Origin: an uncultured Collinsella sp.
GTDB lineage: Bacteria > Actinomycetota > Coriobacteriia > Coriobacteriales > Coriobacteriaceae
DNA length: 6,410 nucleotides
Assembly: GCA_900554325.1 (NCBI GenBank)
Contig: USHA01000092.1
Location: forward strand, 1-6,410
Reading direction: 5' to 3'
In this document: positions 1 to 5,104 of the stretch, piece after piece
Layout of the letters: every line of letters starts with the position of its first letter
Numbering within the stretch: position 1 is the first letter of the stretch
Notes under the pieces: model-generated
The model's database searches: none
Seen by the model: only the letters and a program-made list of their open reading frames with translations
Told to the model about the DNA's origin: nothing
Position numbers and translations under genes: made by a program

Positions 1-17
1 ACGCCCACCAAATGTTC

Positions 18-55
18 GCAGCTCAGAGGCTATGTCCTCTGGGCTGTTTTGTTTT
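18..55 (+). terminator. Intrinsic terminator of an upstream, off-window transcript
   Basis: Bases 19-29 pair with 36-46 to give an 11-bp stem with one G-U pair (T23-G42) around the six-base loop CTATGT. A T-rich tail, TTTTGTTTT, follows at 47-55. This is the layout of a rho-independent terminator on the plus strand. The minus-strand reading has no U-tract after the stem, so the direction is clear. The gene it ends lies before the window; no stop codon or coding frame for it can be assigned here. Confidence 0.8.
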
Positions 56-349
56 GCTACCAAGCACGCCGTCAAATATGCCACCAAATATTGATCCAAG
101 GTCCCCGTAGAGGTGCCGGCAGATTGCATACGTTCTGGCCGACCGTGACCGCAACATGTTGGTCAAGCATAATCTTTTGGATTCTTTTGGCGTGAGCGGC
201 TTGGTTTTGGTAGGATTTGTCAGCGGCTTGACTAAGGGGGTTTTATAACTGCCATGCAGGTAGCCGTGTTGGTAACGTTTTACCGACTTGTCAAATGCCC
301 CTCATTTTTAATGCGTCTGCAAAATGACTAATTGCTTTGACCTGCTGAA
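56..349. other. Intergenic stretch with no convincing gene
   Basis: No frame here has a ribosome binding site plus a recognisable protein. The best plus-strand frame is open from 111 to a TAA at 246-248 with an internal ATG at 156; its last part is hydrophobic and I do not recognise it. A 32-codon minus-strand frame (170 down to 72) also looks random. Small repeats are present: AGCGGCTTG at 195-203 and 222-230, and a near-repeat of TCTTTTGGAT at 173-190. A small hairpin, GGTAA-cgtt-TTACC, lies at 271-284. None supports a named function. Confidence 0.5.
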
Positions 350-365
350 ACACTATATGTTGTGT
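350..365. promoter_or_regulatory. NrdR box 1 (upstream operator of nrdD)
   Basis: ACACTATATGTTGTGT matches the published NrdR box consensus acaCwAtATaTwGtgt at 15 of 16 positions; the exception is G359. The dyad extends outward by two A/T pairs (348-367). NrdR is a zinc-finger, ATP-cone repressor that binds pairs of such boxes in front of ribonucleotide reductase genes and shuts them off according to (d)ATP level. A second, weaker box lies exactly 32 bp downstream, the spacing of about three helical turns typical for this family. The nrdR gene itself is not in the window. Confidence 0.8.
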
Positions 366-395
366 TTGACCTAAAAAAAGAATACAGGATATAGA
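366..395 (+). promoter_or_regulatory. Probable sigma-70-type promoter of nrdD
   Basis: A -35 element TTGACC (366-371, 5 of 6 to consensus) is followed after 18 bp by TATAGA (390-395, 4 of 6). The -35 begins directly after NrdR box 1, and the -10 lies inside NrdR box 2, so bound NrdR would block polymerase. Transcription would begin near 402, leaving a leader of about 220 nt before nrdD. A separate -10-like TATGAT (409-414) has no fitting -35. The call rests on motif and operator geometry only. Confidence 0.6.
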
Positions 396-397
396 TG
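382..397. promoter_or_regulatory. NrdR box 2 (weaker, overlaps the -10)
   Basis: ATACAGGATATAGATG matches about 10 of 16 NrdR consensus positions, including the central ATATAG and the C at position 4. Alone it would not be convincing. Its start is exactly 32 bp after the start of the near-perfect box 1, as expected for cooperative NrdR binding on one face of the helix, and it covers the predicted -10. Confidence 0.6.
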
Positions 398-401
398 CCT
401 C

Positions 402-622
402 TTTGTCGTATGATAGATGGCGGACAGAGAACGAAGACCTTATTCGCCCCATTTGGACACGCCTTTGAGCCGCTTGATCGGCCGCGAGGATTGTCCGCAT
501 GAGGGCCTATGGTTTATCGAGAACACAGATTGCGCGACGGCGCCGCAAGACAGGGGCAAGCTCTGCCGGGCATCGTTTGGCTCTGAAGCGCAATGAGACT
601 ACGAGGCGAAAGAGGCAAGAGG
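402..622 (+). other. Long 5' leader of nrdD, no recognised riboswitch
   Basis: This is the predicted untranslated region between the NrdR-controlled promoter and nrdD. It can form modest structures: GCGGACA (420-426) with TGTCCGC (492-498), GCCG/CGGC around 469-482, and GGCA/TGCC around 555-567. I recognise no known riboswitch fold. A 54-codon frame (499-663) starts at an ATG preceded by GAGGA (486-490) at an 8-base spacing and overlaps the nrdD start by 41 nt. Its product is arginine-rich and unfamiliar, so it is not called as a gene. Confidence 0.4.
609..615 (+). promoter_or_regulatory. Ribosome binding site that fixes the nrdD start
   Basis: AAAGAGG lies 7 bases before the ATG at 623. The alternative in-frame ATG at 593 would add ten residues (Met-Arg-Leu-Arg-Gly and so on), lacks a good ribosome binding site, and does not fit the usual N-terminus of the ATP-cone. 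Confidence 0.75.
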
Positions 623-2845
623 ATGAAGATCATCAAGCGCAGCGGCACCGAGGTTGTCTTTGACATCGATAAGATCGTCAATGCCATCCGCGCCGCAAAC
701 TTGGAGGTCGAGGAGAGCTCTCGTCTAACCGACCGTCAGGTGGTTTATGCGGCACAAAACGTTGCCGAGGCATGTGAGAATGCCGGACACACCGTTTCGG
801 TCGAGGAGATCCAGGATTTGGTCGAGGACGAGATCATGCGTCTCGACTGCTACGAGGTTGCCCGCCACTACATCATCTATCGTTATGTTCAGAGCCTGAA
901 GCGCCAGAAGAACACGACCGATGACAAGATCCTGTCGTTGATTGAGTGCAATAACGAAGAGGTCAAGCAGGAGAACTCCAACAAGAACCCGACCGTCAAC
1001 TCCGTTCAGCGCGACTACATGGCCGGCGAGATCTCCAAGGACCTGACTCAGCGCGTGCTGCTGCCCCAGGAGATCGTGGATGCCCATAATGAGGGCCTGA
1101 TCCACTTCCACGATTCGGATTACTTTGCCCAGCACATGCACAACTGCGATCTGGTGAACCTGGAGGACATGCTCCAGAACGGCACTGTTATCTCGGGCAC
1201 GCTGATCGAGAAGCCGCACAGCTTCTCGACCGCTTGCAACATCGCGACGCAGATCATCGCCCAGGTTGCTTCTTCCCAGTACGGCGGCCAGTCCATCTCG
1301 CTGACCCATCTTGCCCCCTTTGTTGAGGTGAGCCGTCAGAAGATTCGCGGCGAGGTCGCTCGCGAGCTTGAGGAGCTCGGTGTCTCGGCATCTGCCGAGA
1401 AGGTTCGCGAGGTCGTTGAGGATCGCCTGCGCGATGAGATCCGTCGCGGCGTCCAGACGATTCAGTATCAGGTCGTGACCCTTATGACCACGAATGGCCA
1501 GGCGCCGTTCGTGACGGTCTTTATGTATCTTAACGAGGCCCGTACGCCTCAGGAGAAGCACGACCTTGCCATGATTGTGGAGGAGACGCTTCGCCAGCGC
1601 TACGAGGGCGTTAAGAACGAGGCCGGCGTGTGGATTACCCCGGCATTCCCCAAGCTTATCTATGTACTCGAGGACGATAACGTTCACGAGAATTCCCCGT
1701 ACTTCTACCTGACCCAGCTGGCTGCCAAGTGCACCGCCAAGCGCATGGTGCCCGACTACATCTCCGAGAAGAAGATGCGCGAGCTCAAGCTGTCGAAGGG
1801 CGAGAGCGCCGGCAACGGCGATTGCTACACCTGCATGGGTTGCCGCAGTTTCCTGACGCCCGATCGCTCGGGCAACGGCTTTAACAATGTTGCCAACGCG
1901 CTGAACTATGACCCGACCAAGCCTAAGTACTATGGTCGCTTTAACCAGGGTGTTGTAACCATTAACCTGCCCGATGTCGCGTTGAGCTCGCACCAGGATA
2001 TGGACAAGTTCTGGAAGATCTTCGATGAGCGCCTTGAGCTGTGCCACCGGGCCCTGCTGTGCCGCCATGAGCGCCTGATGGGCACGCTTTCGGATGCCGC
2101 GCCGATCCTTTGGCAGTACGGCGCCCTGGCGCGCCTTAAGAAGGGTGAGACGATCGACAAACTGCTCGTGGGCGGCTATTCCACCATCAGCCTGGGTTAC
2201 GCCGGTCTGTATGAGTGCGTCAAGTACATGACGGGTCACAGCCACACCGAGAAGGAGGGCACGCCGTTTGCCATGGCCGTCATGCAGCACATGAACGACA
2301 AGTGCGCGGAGTGGAAGGCTGCGAGCGACATCGATTTCTCGCTGTACGGCACGCCGTTGGAGTCGACGACCTACAAGTTCGCCAAGTGCCTGCAGCGTCG
2401 TTTTGGCATTATCCCGGGCGTGACGGACAAGGGCTACATCACTAACAGCTATCACGTCCACGTGTCCGAGGAGATCGATGCCTTCGACAAGCTTAAGTTC
2501 GAGGGTATGTTCCAGCAGCTTTCGCCGGGCGGCGCTATCTCCTACGTCGAGGTTCCCAACATGCAGGACAACCTCAAGGCTGTCATTCGCGTGATGCAGT
2601 ACATCTACGACAACATCATGTACGCCGAGCTCAACACCAAGAGTGACTACTGTCAGGTGTGCGGCTACGACGGCGAGATCAAGATTGTCGAGGATGACGG
2701 CAAGCTGGTGTGGGAGTGCCCCAACTGCGGCAACCGCGATCAGGAGAAGATGAACGTCGCCCGCCGTACGTGTGGTTACATCGGTACCCAGTTCTGGAAC
2801 CAGGGTCGAACCGAGGAGATCCGCGACCGCGTGCTGCATCTCTAA
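623..2845 (+). CDS. nrdD: Anaerobic (class III) ribonucleoside-triphosphate reductase
   Basis: A 740-residue cytoplasmic enzyme that reduces NTPs to dNTPs by glycyl-radical chemistry without oxygen. Residues 1 to about 95 (KIIKRSGTEVVFD...) are an ATP-cone, the allosteric activity site. The catalytic barrel contains C175 in the HNCDLVN motif and C407 in MGCRSFL, expected to be the partner and thiyl-radical cysteines. The C-terminus has a zinc site of two CxxC pairs (C677/C680 and C699/C702), then RRTCGYIG, in which G718 carries the stable radical. Length is close to the E. coli protein (712). C401 and C404 lie just before C407 as CxxCxxC. Two stop codons (TAA TAA) end the gene. Expression is probably repressed by NrdR at the tandem boxes upstream. 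The activase NrdG is encoded next, unusually far downstream. All key residues are present, so the gene looks intact and the call is firm. Confidence 0.97.
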   Translation: MKIIKRSGTEVVFDIDKIVNAIRAANLEVEESSRLTDRQVVYAAQNVAEACENAGHTVSVEEIQDLVEDEIMRLDCYEVARHYIIYRYVQSLKRQKNTTDDKILSLIECNNEEVKQENSNKNPTVNSVQRDYMAGEISKDLTQRVLLPQEIVDAHNEGLIHFHDSDYFAQHMHNCDLVNLEDMLQNGTVISGTLIEKPHSFSTACNIATQIIAQVASSQYGGQSISLTHLAPFVEVSRQKIRGEVARELEELGVSASAEKVREVVEDRLRDEIRRGVQTIQYQVVTLMTTNGQAPFVTVFMYLNEARTPQEKHDLAMIVEETLRQRYEGVKNEAGVWITPAFPKLIYVLEDDNVHENSPYFYLTQLAAKCTAKRMVPDYISEKKMRELKLSKGESAGNGDCYTCMGCRSFLTPDRSGNGFNNVANALNYDPTKPKYYGRFNQGVVTINLPDVALSSHQDMDKFWKIFDERLELCHRALLCRHERLMGTLSDAAPILWQYGALARLKKGETIDKLLVGGYSTISLGYAGLYECVKYMTGHSHTEKEGTPFAMAVMQHMNDKCAEWKAASDIDFSLYGTPLESTTYKFAKCLQRRFGIIPGVTDKGYITNSYHVHVSEEIDAFDKLKFEGMFQQLSPGGAISYVEVPNMQDNLKAVIRVMQYIYDNIMYAELNTKSDYCQVCGYDGEIKIVEDDGKLVWECPNCGNRDQEKMNVARRTCGYIGTQFWNQGRTEEIRDRVLHL

Positions 2846-2856
2846 TAACTATCCCA

Positions 2857-2994
2857 GGCTGCCCCGTAGCGAGGCCCCGGATCTTTACTCGCTATTTCGG
2901 ACAGTCCTGGCTCACGACGGAGGCGCCACTGGCGCCTCCTGTTCGTGCGGAACTCATATCGAGTAAAGGTCCGGGGCCTCGCTACGGGGCAGCC
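2857..2994. repeat. 138-bp palindromic element with 35-bp arms
   Basis: Left arm 2857-2891 and right arm 2960-2994 are reverse complements over 35 bp with a single difference (T2882 opposite G2969, a U-G pair in plus-strand RNA). A second perfect inverted repeat sits near the centre: GGAGGCGCC (2919-2927), loop ACT, GGCGCCTCC (2931-2939), itself flanked by CACGA (2913-2917) and TCGTG (2943-2947). The arms begin 11 bases after the nrdD stop. No T-run follows, so it is not a standard terminator. No transposase gene and no clear target duplication are seen. It could be a MITE or REP-like element, or an RNA structure that stabilises or attenuates the transcript. Confidence 0.85.
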
Positions 2995-3172
2995 AAGGTG
3001 ATGTAGCTGAGATGCAGCATGCGGTCTGCTCACTCCTCGAAGTTCTTAGCGGAAATGAGTTGACTTGCAACAACGCTTTGCTTGTGATGACGGTTGAGCT
3101 GCAACATAGTTTTTATTGGACCTCGAACCCTATGCTCGATGTTCGCTTCGTTCATTGAGTTACCCTTTGCAT
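2995..3172 (+). other. Spacer between the two palindromes
   Basis: No gene is visible. It includes a possible promoter (3060-3088) and a hairpin at 3135-3159 in which CTCGATG pairs with CATTGAG through one G-U pair around an 11-base loop, TTCGCTTCGTT. A frame open from 3116 into nrdG merely reads through the second palindrome and is not a better start for that gene. Confidence 0.45.
3060..3088 (+). promoter_or_regulatory. Possible promoter for nrdG
   Basis: TTGACT (3060-3065, 5 of 6 to the -35 consensus) is followed after 17 bp by TGTGAT (3083-3088, 4 of 6 to the -10). If used, it would give nrdG its own transcript with a leader of about 175 nt that contains the second palindrome. No NrdR box was found here. 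This is motif evidence only. Confidence 0.35.
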
Positions 3173-3256
3173 GAGGCCGGGACATATCGTCCCGCCCACA
3201 GTTTCGCAGGCCGAAGGCCGAGAATGTTTGAGGACGGGATGATATGTCCCGGCCTC
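3173..3256. repeat. 84-bp BIME-like palindrome directly before nrdG
   Basis: Arms 3173-3194 and 3235-3256 are reverse complements over 22 bp with one difference (G3189 opposite T3240, a G-U pair in plus-strand RNA). Each arm can also fold alone: CGGGAC-atatc-GTCCCG (3178-3194) and CGGGAT-gatat-GTCCCG (3235-3251). This resembles two REP units in inverted orientation. The centre has a GGCC-gaa-GGCC hairpin (3209-3219). The right arm ends 2 bases before the nrdG ribosome binding site. It may be a dispersed repeat or an RNA element acting on nrdG translation or mRNA stability. Confidence 0.8.
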
Positions 3257-3258
3257 CC

Positions 3259-3265
3259 GGGAGAG
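3259..3265 (+). promoter_or_regulatory. Ribosome binding site that fixes the nrdG start
   Basis: GGGAGAG lies 6 bases before the ATG at 3272. It overlaps the palindrome CTCCCGGGAG (3254-3263), whose left half belongs to the right arm of the upstream inverted repeat, so folding of that repeat could affect its access. The site favours 3272 over the in-frame ATG at 3116. Confidence 0.75.
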
Positions 3266-3271
3266 TTACCT

Positions 3272-3853
3272 ATGAACTACGCGAACATTAAGTATTTCGA
3301 CATTGCTGATGGGGAAGGCGTTCGTACTTCTCTGTTTGTGAGTGGGTGCCGTCGTGGGTGCAAGAACTGCTTTAACTCTGTCGCGTGGGACTTTGCTGCG
3401 GGCGAGCCGTTCGATCGCGCCGTCGAGGACAAAATTATCGAGAGTCTCGATCATCCCTTTATCGATGGCTTGACGATTTTGGGCGGCGAGCCCATGGAGC
3501 CCGAGAATCAGGCGGGGCTTGTTGACTTTATTGAACGCGTGCGTGCGGCCTATCCTGCGGGGTCGGGAAAGACCATTTGGTGCTTTACTGGCGACGTACT
3601 CGAGGAGCTTATGCCGGGCGGTCGTCACCATACCGAGGTGACGGACCGTATCCTTGCCTGCCTCGACATGCTGGTGGACGGTCCGTTTGTTCAGGACCTG
3701 TACGATATCTCGTTGCGCTTTAGGGGCTCGAGTAATCAGCGCGTGATCGACATGAACGCCACGCGCGCTCGTGCTGCACGTGAGGGCGTTTCGCTTTGCG
3801 ATGCTGTGGAGCTTTGGCGGGACGATCCGGTCTATTCGACCCATACTATGTAG
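3272..3853 (+). CDS. nrdG: Anaerobic ribonucleotide reductase activating protein (radical SAM)
   Basis: A 193-residue cytoplasmic iron-sulfur enzyme that cleaves S-adenosylmethionine and abstracts hydrogen from the NrdD glycine (G718 here), generating the catalytic glycyl radical. The radical-SAM cluster motif is C26-RRG-C30-KN-C33 (CxxxCxxC), followed by the GGEP SAM-binding motif at 71-74. Near the C-terminus, LRFRGSSNQRVIDM is characteristic of NrdG. It is somewhat longer than E. coli NrdG (154 residues), mostly in the C-terminal tail. The start at 3272 is set by GGGAGAG and by the family-typical N-terminus MNYANIKYFDIADGEGVRTS; the frame upstream to 3116 reads through a palindrome and is non-coding. 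It lies in the same direction as nrdD but 426 nt after it, so it may have its own promoter. Confidence 0.96.
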   Translation: MNYANIKYFDIADGEGVRTSLFVSGCRRGCKNCFNSVAWDFAAGEPFDRAVEDKIIESLDHPFIDGLTILGGEPMEPENQAGLVDFIERVRAAYPAGSGKTIWCFTGDVLEELMPGGRHHTEVTDRILACLDMLVDGPFVQDLYDISLRFRGSSNQRVIDMNATRARAAREGVSLCDAVELWRDDPVYSTHTM

Positions 3854-3854
3854 C

Positions 3855-3885
3855 TTGCGGCCGATGCCGGAGGGCGTGGTACCAT
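3855..3885 (+). promoter_or_regulatory. Possible promoter of the folE operon
   Basis: TTGCGG (3855-3860) and TACCAT (3880-3885) are separated by 19 bp, just after the nrdG stop. Both are weak matches to consensus. Start of transcription would be near 3892, with a leader of about 30 nt. No terminator is visible between nrdG and folE, so read-through from nrdG is the alternative. Confidence 0.3.
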
Positions 3886-3920
3886 AGCGCGAACGCGAAA
3901 TCGAAAAAAGTGAGGCCCAG

Positions 3921-4478
3921 ATGGTCGATCAGGAAAAAGTCGAGACTGCCATTAAGCTGCTGCTTGAAGGTATAGGCGAGGACCCAACTCGTGAGGGCCT
4001 GCTGGAGACTCCGGCACGCGTCGCCCGTATGTATGGCGAGATTGCCGGCGGTATGGACCAGAGTGCCGAGGAGCATCTGTCCAAAACTTTTGCCGTCGCT
4101 TCGAACGACTTGGTTATCGAGCGCGACATCACGTTCTACTCGCTGTGCGAACATCATCTGCTGCCGTTTTATGGCAAGGCCGCCATTGGTTATATCCCCA
4201 ACGGCCGTGTCGCAGGGCTCTCTAAGCTTGCCCGCACGGTTGAGGTCTACGCCCGTCGTCTGCAGCTGCAGGAGCAGCTGTGCGCACAGGTTGCCGATGC
4301 CCTCATGGAGTATCTCGCTCCCCAGGGAGCGATTGTGCTCATGGAGGCTGAGCATATGTGCATGACCATGCGCGGCGTGCAAAAGCCTGGCACCAAGACC
4401 GTGACGCTCGCTCGCCGCGGCGTCTTTGAGACCGATCCCGCGCTCGAGGAGCGGTTCTTTAGGATGCTGGGCCGTTAG
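3921..4478 (+). CDS. folE: GTP cyclohydrolase I
   Basis: A 185-residue cytoplasmic enzyme that converts GTP to 7,8-dihydroneopterin triphosphate plus formate, the first step of tetrahydrofolate synthesis. Hallmarks are EGLLETPARVARMY near the N-terminus, the zinc and active-site motif SLCEHHLLPFYGKAAIGY with C76, H78 and H79, SKLAR, and AEHMCMTMRGV with C147, the third zinc ligand. Length fits the bacterial family (about 185-220). The start is supported by GTGAGG (3910-3915) 5 bases before the ATG. One base separates the folE stop (4476-4478) from the ATG of the HD gene, so the two are probably translationally coupled. folB follows, which places this gene in a folate operon. No disruption is visible. 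Confidence 0.97.
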   Translation: MVDQEKVETAIKLLLEGIGEDPTREGLLETPARVARMYGEIAGGMDQSAEEHLSKTFAVASNDLVIERDITFYSLCEHHLLPFYGKAAIGYIPNGRVAGLSKLARTVEVYARRLQLQEQLCAQVADALMEYLAPQGAIVLMEAEHMCMTMRGVQKPGTKTVTLARRGVFETDPALEERFFRMLGR

Positions 4479-4479
4479 C

Positions 4480-5061
4480 ATGAGGGTCGTCAACGACTTT
4501 ACATCGAAGACCGATGAGGGGACGCCGCGTCGCGGCTTCATGGCTTCGGGCCTGGCCCCCTTTGATGCCATGCCTCGCATTGATTACATTTGTGCCAACG
4601 GGCTGTTTCGGCGGCACCTGGGCAACATTGCGCAGTTGGAATCGGGGCGCATCTTCTGCCGCCACGGTATTGACCATCTGCTCGATGTCGCTCGCATTAT
4701 GTGGATCAAGAATCTCGAGGAACAGCTCGAATTTGACCGCGAGGTCATCTACGCCACGGCACTTCTTCACGATATCGGCAAAGATGAACAGTATGAATCG
4801 GGTATATCCCATGATGTTGCAAGCGAACGCGTCGCTGATGCGATTCTCGGCGGCATGCCCGATGATGTGGCGTTTGAGCCGGCCGATGCCGCAGCCATTA
4901 AGACGGCCATTCTGGGCCATCGAAAGCTGCGCGTGAACAGCCAACCGCTTGAGCGTCTGCTCTATGCGGCCGATAAAGCGTCGCGCGCCTGCTTTGCATG
5001 CCCCGCGCGCAATGCTTGCAACTGGAGCGATGATAAAAAGAACCTGTCGATTCGCGTGTAG
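4480..5061 (+). CDS. HD-domain phosphohydrolase in the folate operon
   Basis: A 193-residue soluble protein with an HD metal-dependent phosphohydrolase domain. Visible metal ligands are H62 and H66 (FCRHGIDHLLDVARI), H97-D98 (LLHDIGK), H147 (ILGHRK) and D165 (YAADKASR). A conserved-looking C-terminal cysteine group follows: C171-x2-C174-x5-C180 in CFACPARNAC, then W-S-D-D-K-K-N. C61 precedes the first histidine. HD proteins hydrolyse phosphomonoesters, nucleotides or cyclic phosphates. Because it is sandwiched between folE and folB, dephosphorylation of dihydroneopterin triphosphate or a derivative is my inference; the archaeal MptB, an HD enzyme acting on dihydroneopterin cyclic phosphate, is a precedent. 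The ATG at 4480 has no strong ribosome binding site and probably depends on coupling to folE; starts at 4540 or 4570 would also keep the domain. Confidence 0.85.
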   Translation: MRVVNDFTSKTDEGTPRRGFMASGLAPFDAMPRIDYICANGLFRRHLGNIAQLESGRIFCRHGIDHLLDVARIMWIKNLEEQLEFDREVIYATALLHDIGKDEQYESGISHDVASERVADAILGGMPDDVAFEPADAAAIKTAILGHRKLRVNSQPLERLLYAADKASRACFACPARNACNWSDDKKNLSIRV

Positions 5062-5089
5062 TTAGTTTGCGCGGTCGGGGTTCTAAACG

Positions 5090-5096
5090 AAGGAGA
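5090..5096 (+). promoter_or_regulatory. Strong ribosome binding site of folB
   Basis: AAGGAGA lies 8 bases before the ATG at 5105 and matches the anti-Shine-Dalgarno sequence well. It decides the start of folB, which would otherwise be placed about 40 codons later by comparison with the family's normal N-terminus. Confidence 0.8.
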
Positions 5097-5104
5097 CGAT
5101 CGCG

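Noticed and set aside
291..500. A 69-residue minus-strand frame before nrdD
   Set aside because: It has no ribosome binding site, no recognisable protein, and lies across the NrdR boxes and promoter.
395..502. A 35-codon plus-strand frame ending in ATGA overlap with the 499 frame
   Set aside because: It has no ribosome binding site, and its ATG lies within the predicted -10, upstream of the expected transcription start.
593..622. Ten-residue upstream extension of NrdD from the ATG at 593
   Set aside because: The AAAGAGG site fits the ATG at 623, and family members begin near MKIIKR.
725..2839. A 704-residue minus-strand open frame antisense to nrdD
   Set aside because: It is an exact shadow of nrdD, caused by GC-rich codon use; the product is low-complexity (Leu, Val, His, Arg-rich), has no recognisable domain, and nrdD is unmistakable.
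2857..2994. The first palindrome as a rho-independent terminator of nrdD
   Set aside because: It is much longer than a terminator stem and is followed by AAGGTGATG, not a T-run.
2842..3033. Short frames on both strands across the first palindrome, giving similar peptides
   Set aside because: The similarity of the peptides arises because the arms are reverse complements; there is no ribosome binding site or known protein.
2857..3256. CRISPR array
   Set aside because: There are only inverted, unequal palindromes; no regularly spaced direct repeats and no cas genes.
3116..3271. 52-residue upstream extension of NrdG
   Set aside because: It would translate through the second palindrome; the ribosome binding site and family N-terminus place the start at 3272.
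3266..3844. A 192-residue minus-strand frame antisense to nrdG, and similar ones opposite folE and the HD gene
   Set aside because: They are shadows of strong plus-strand genes with catalytic motifs.
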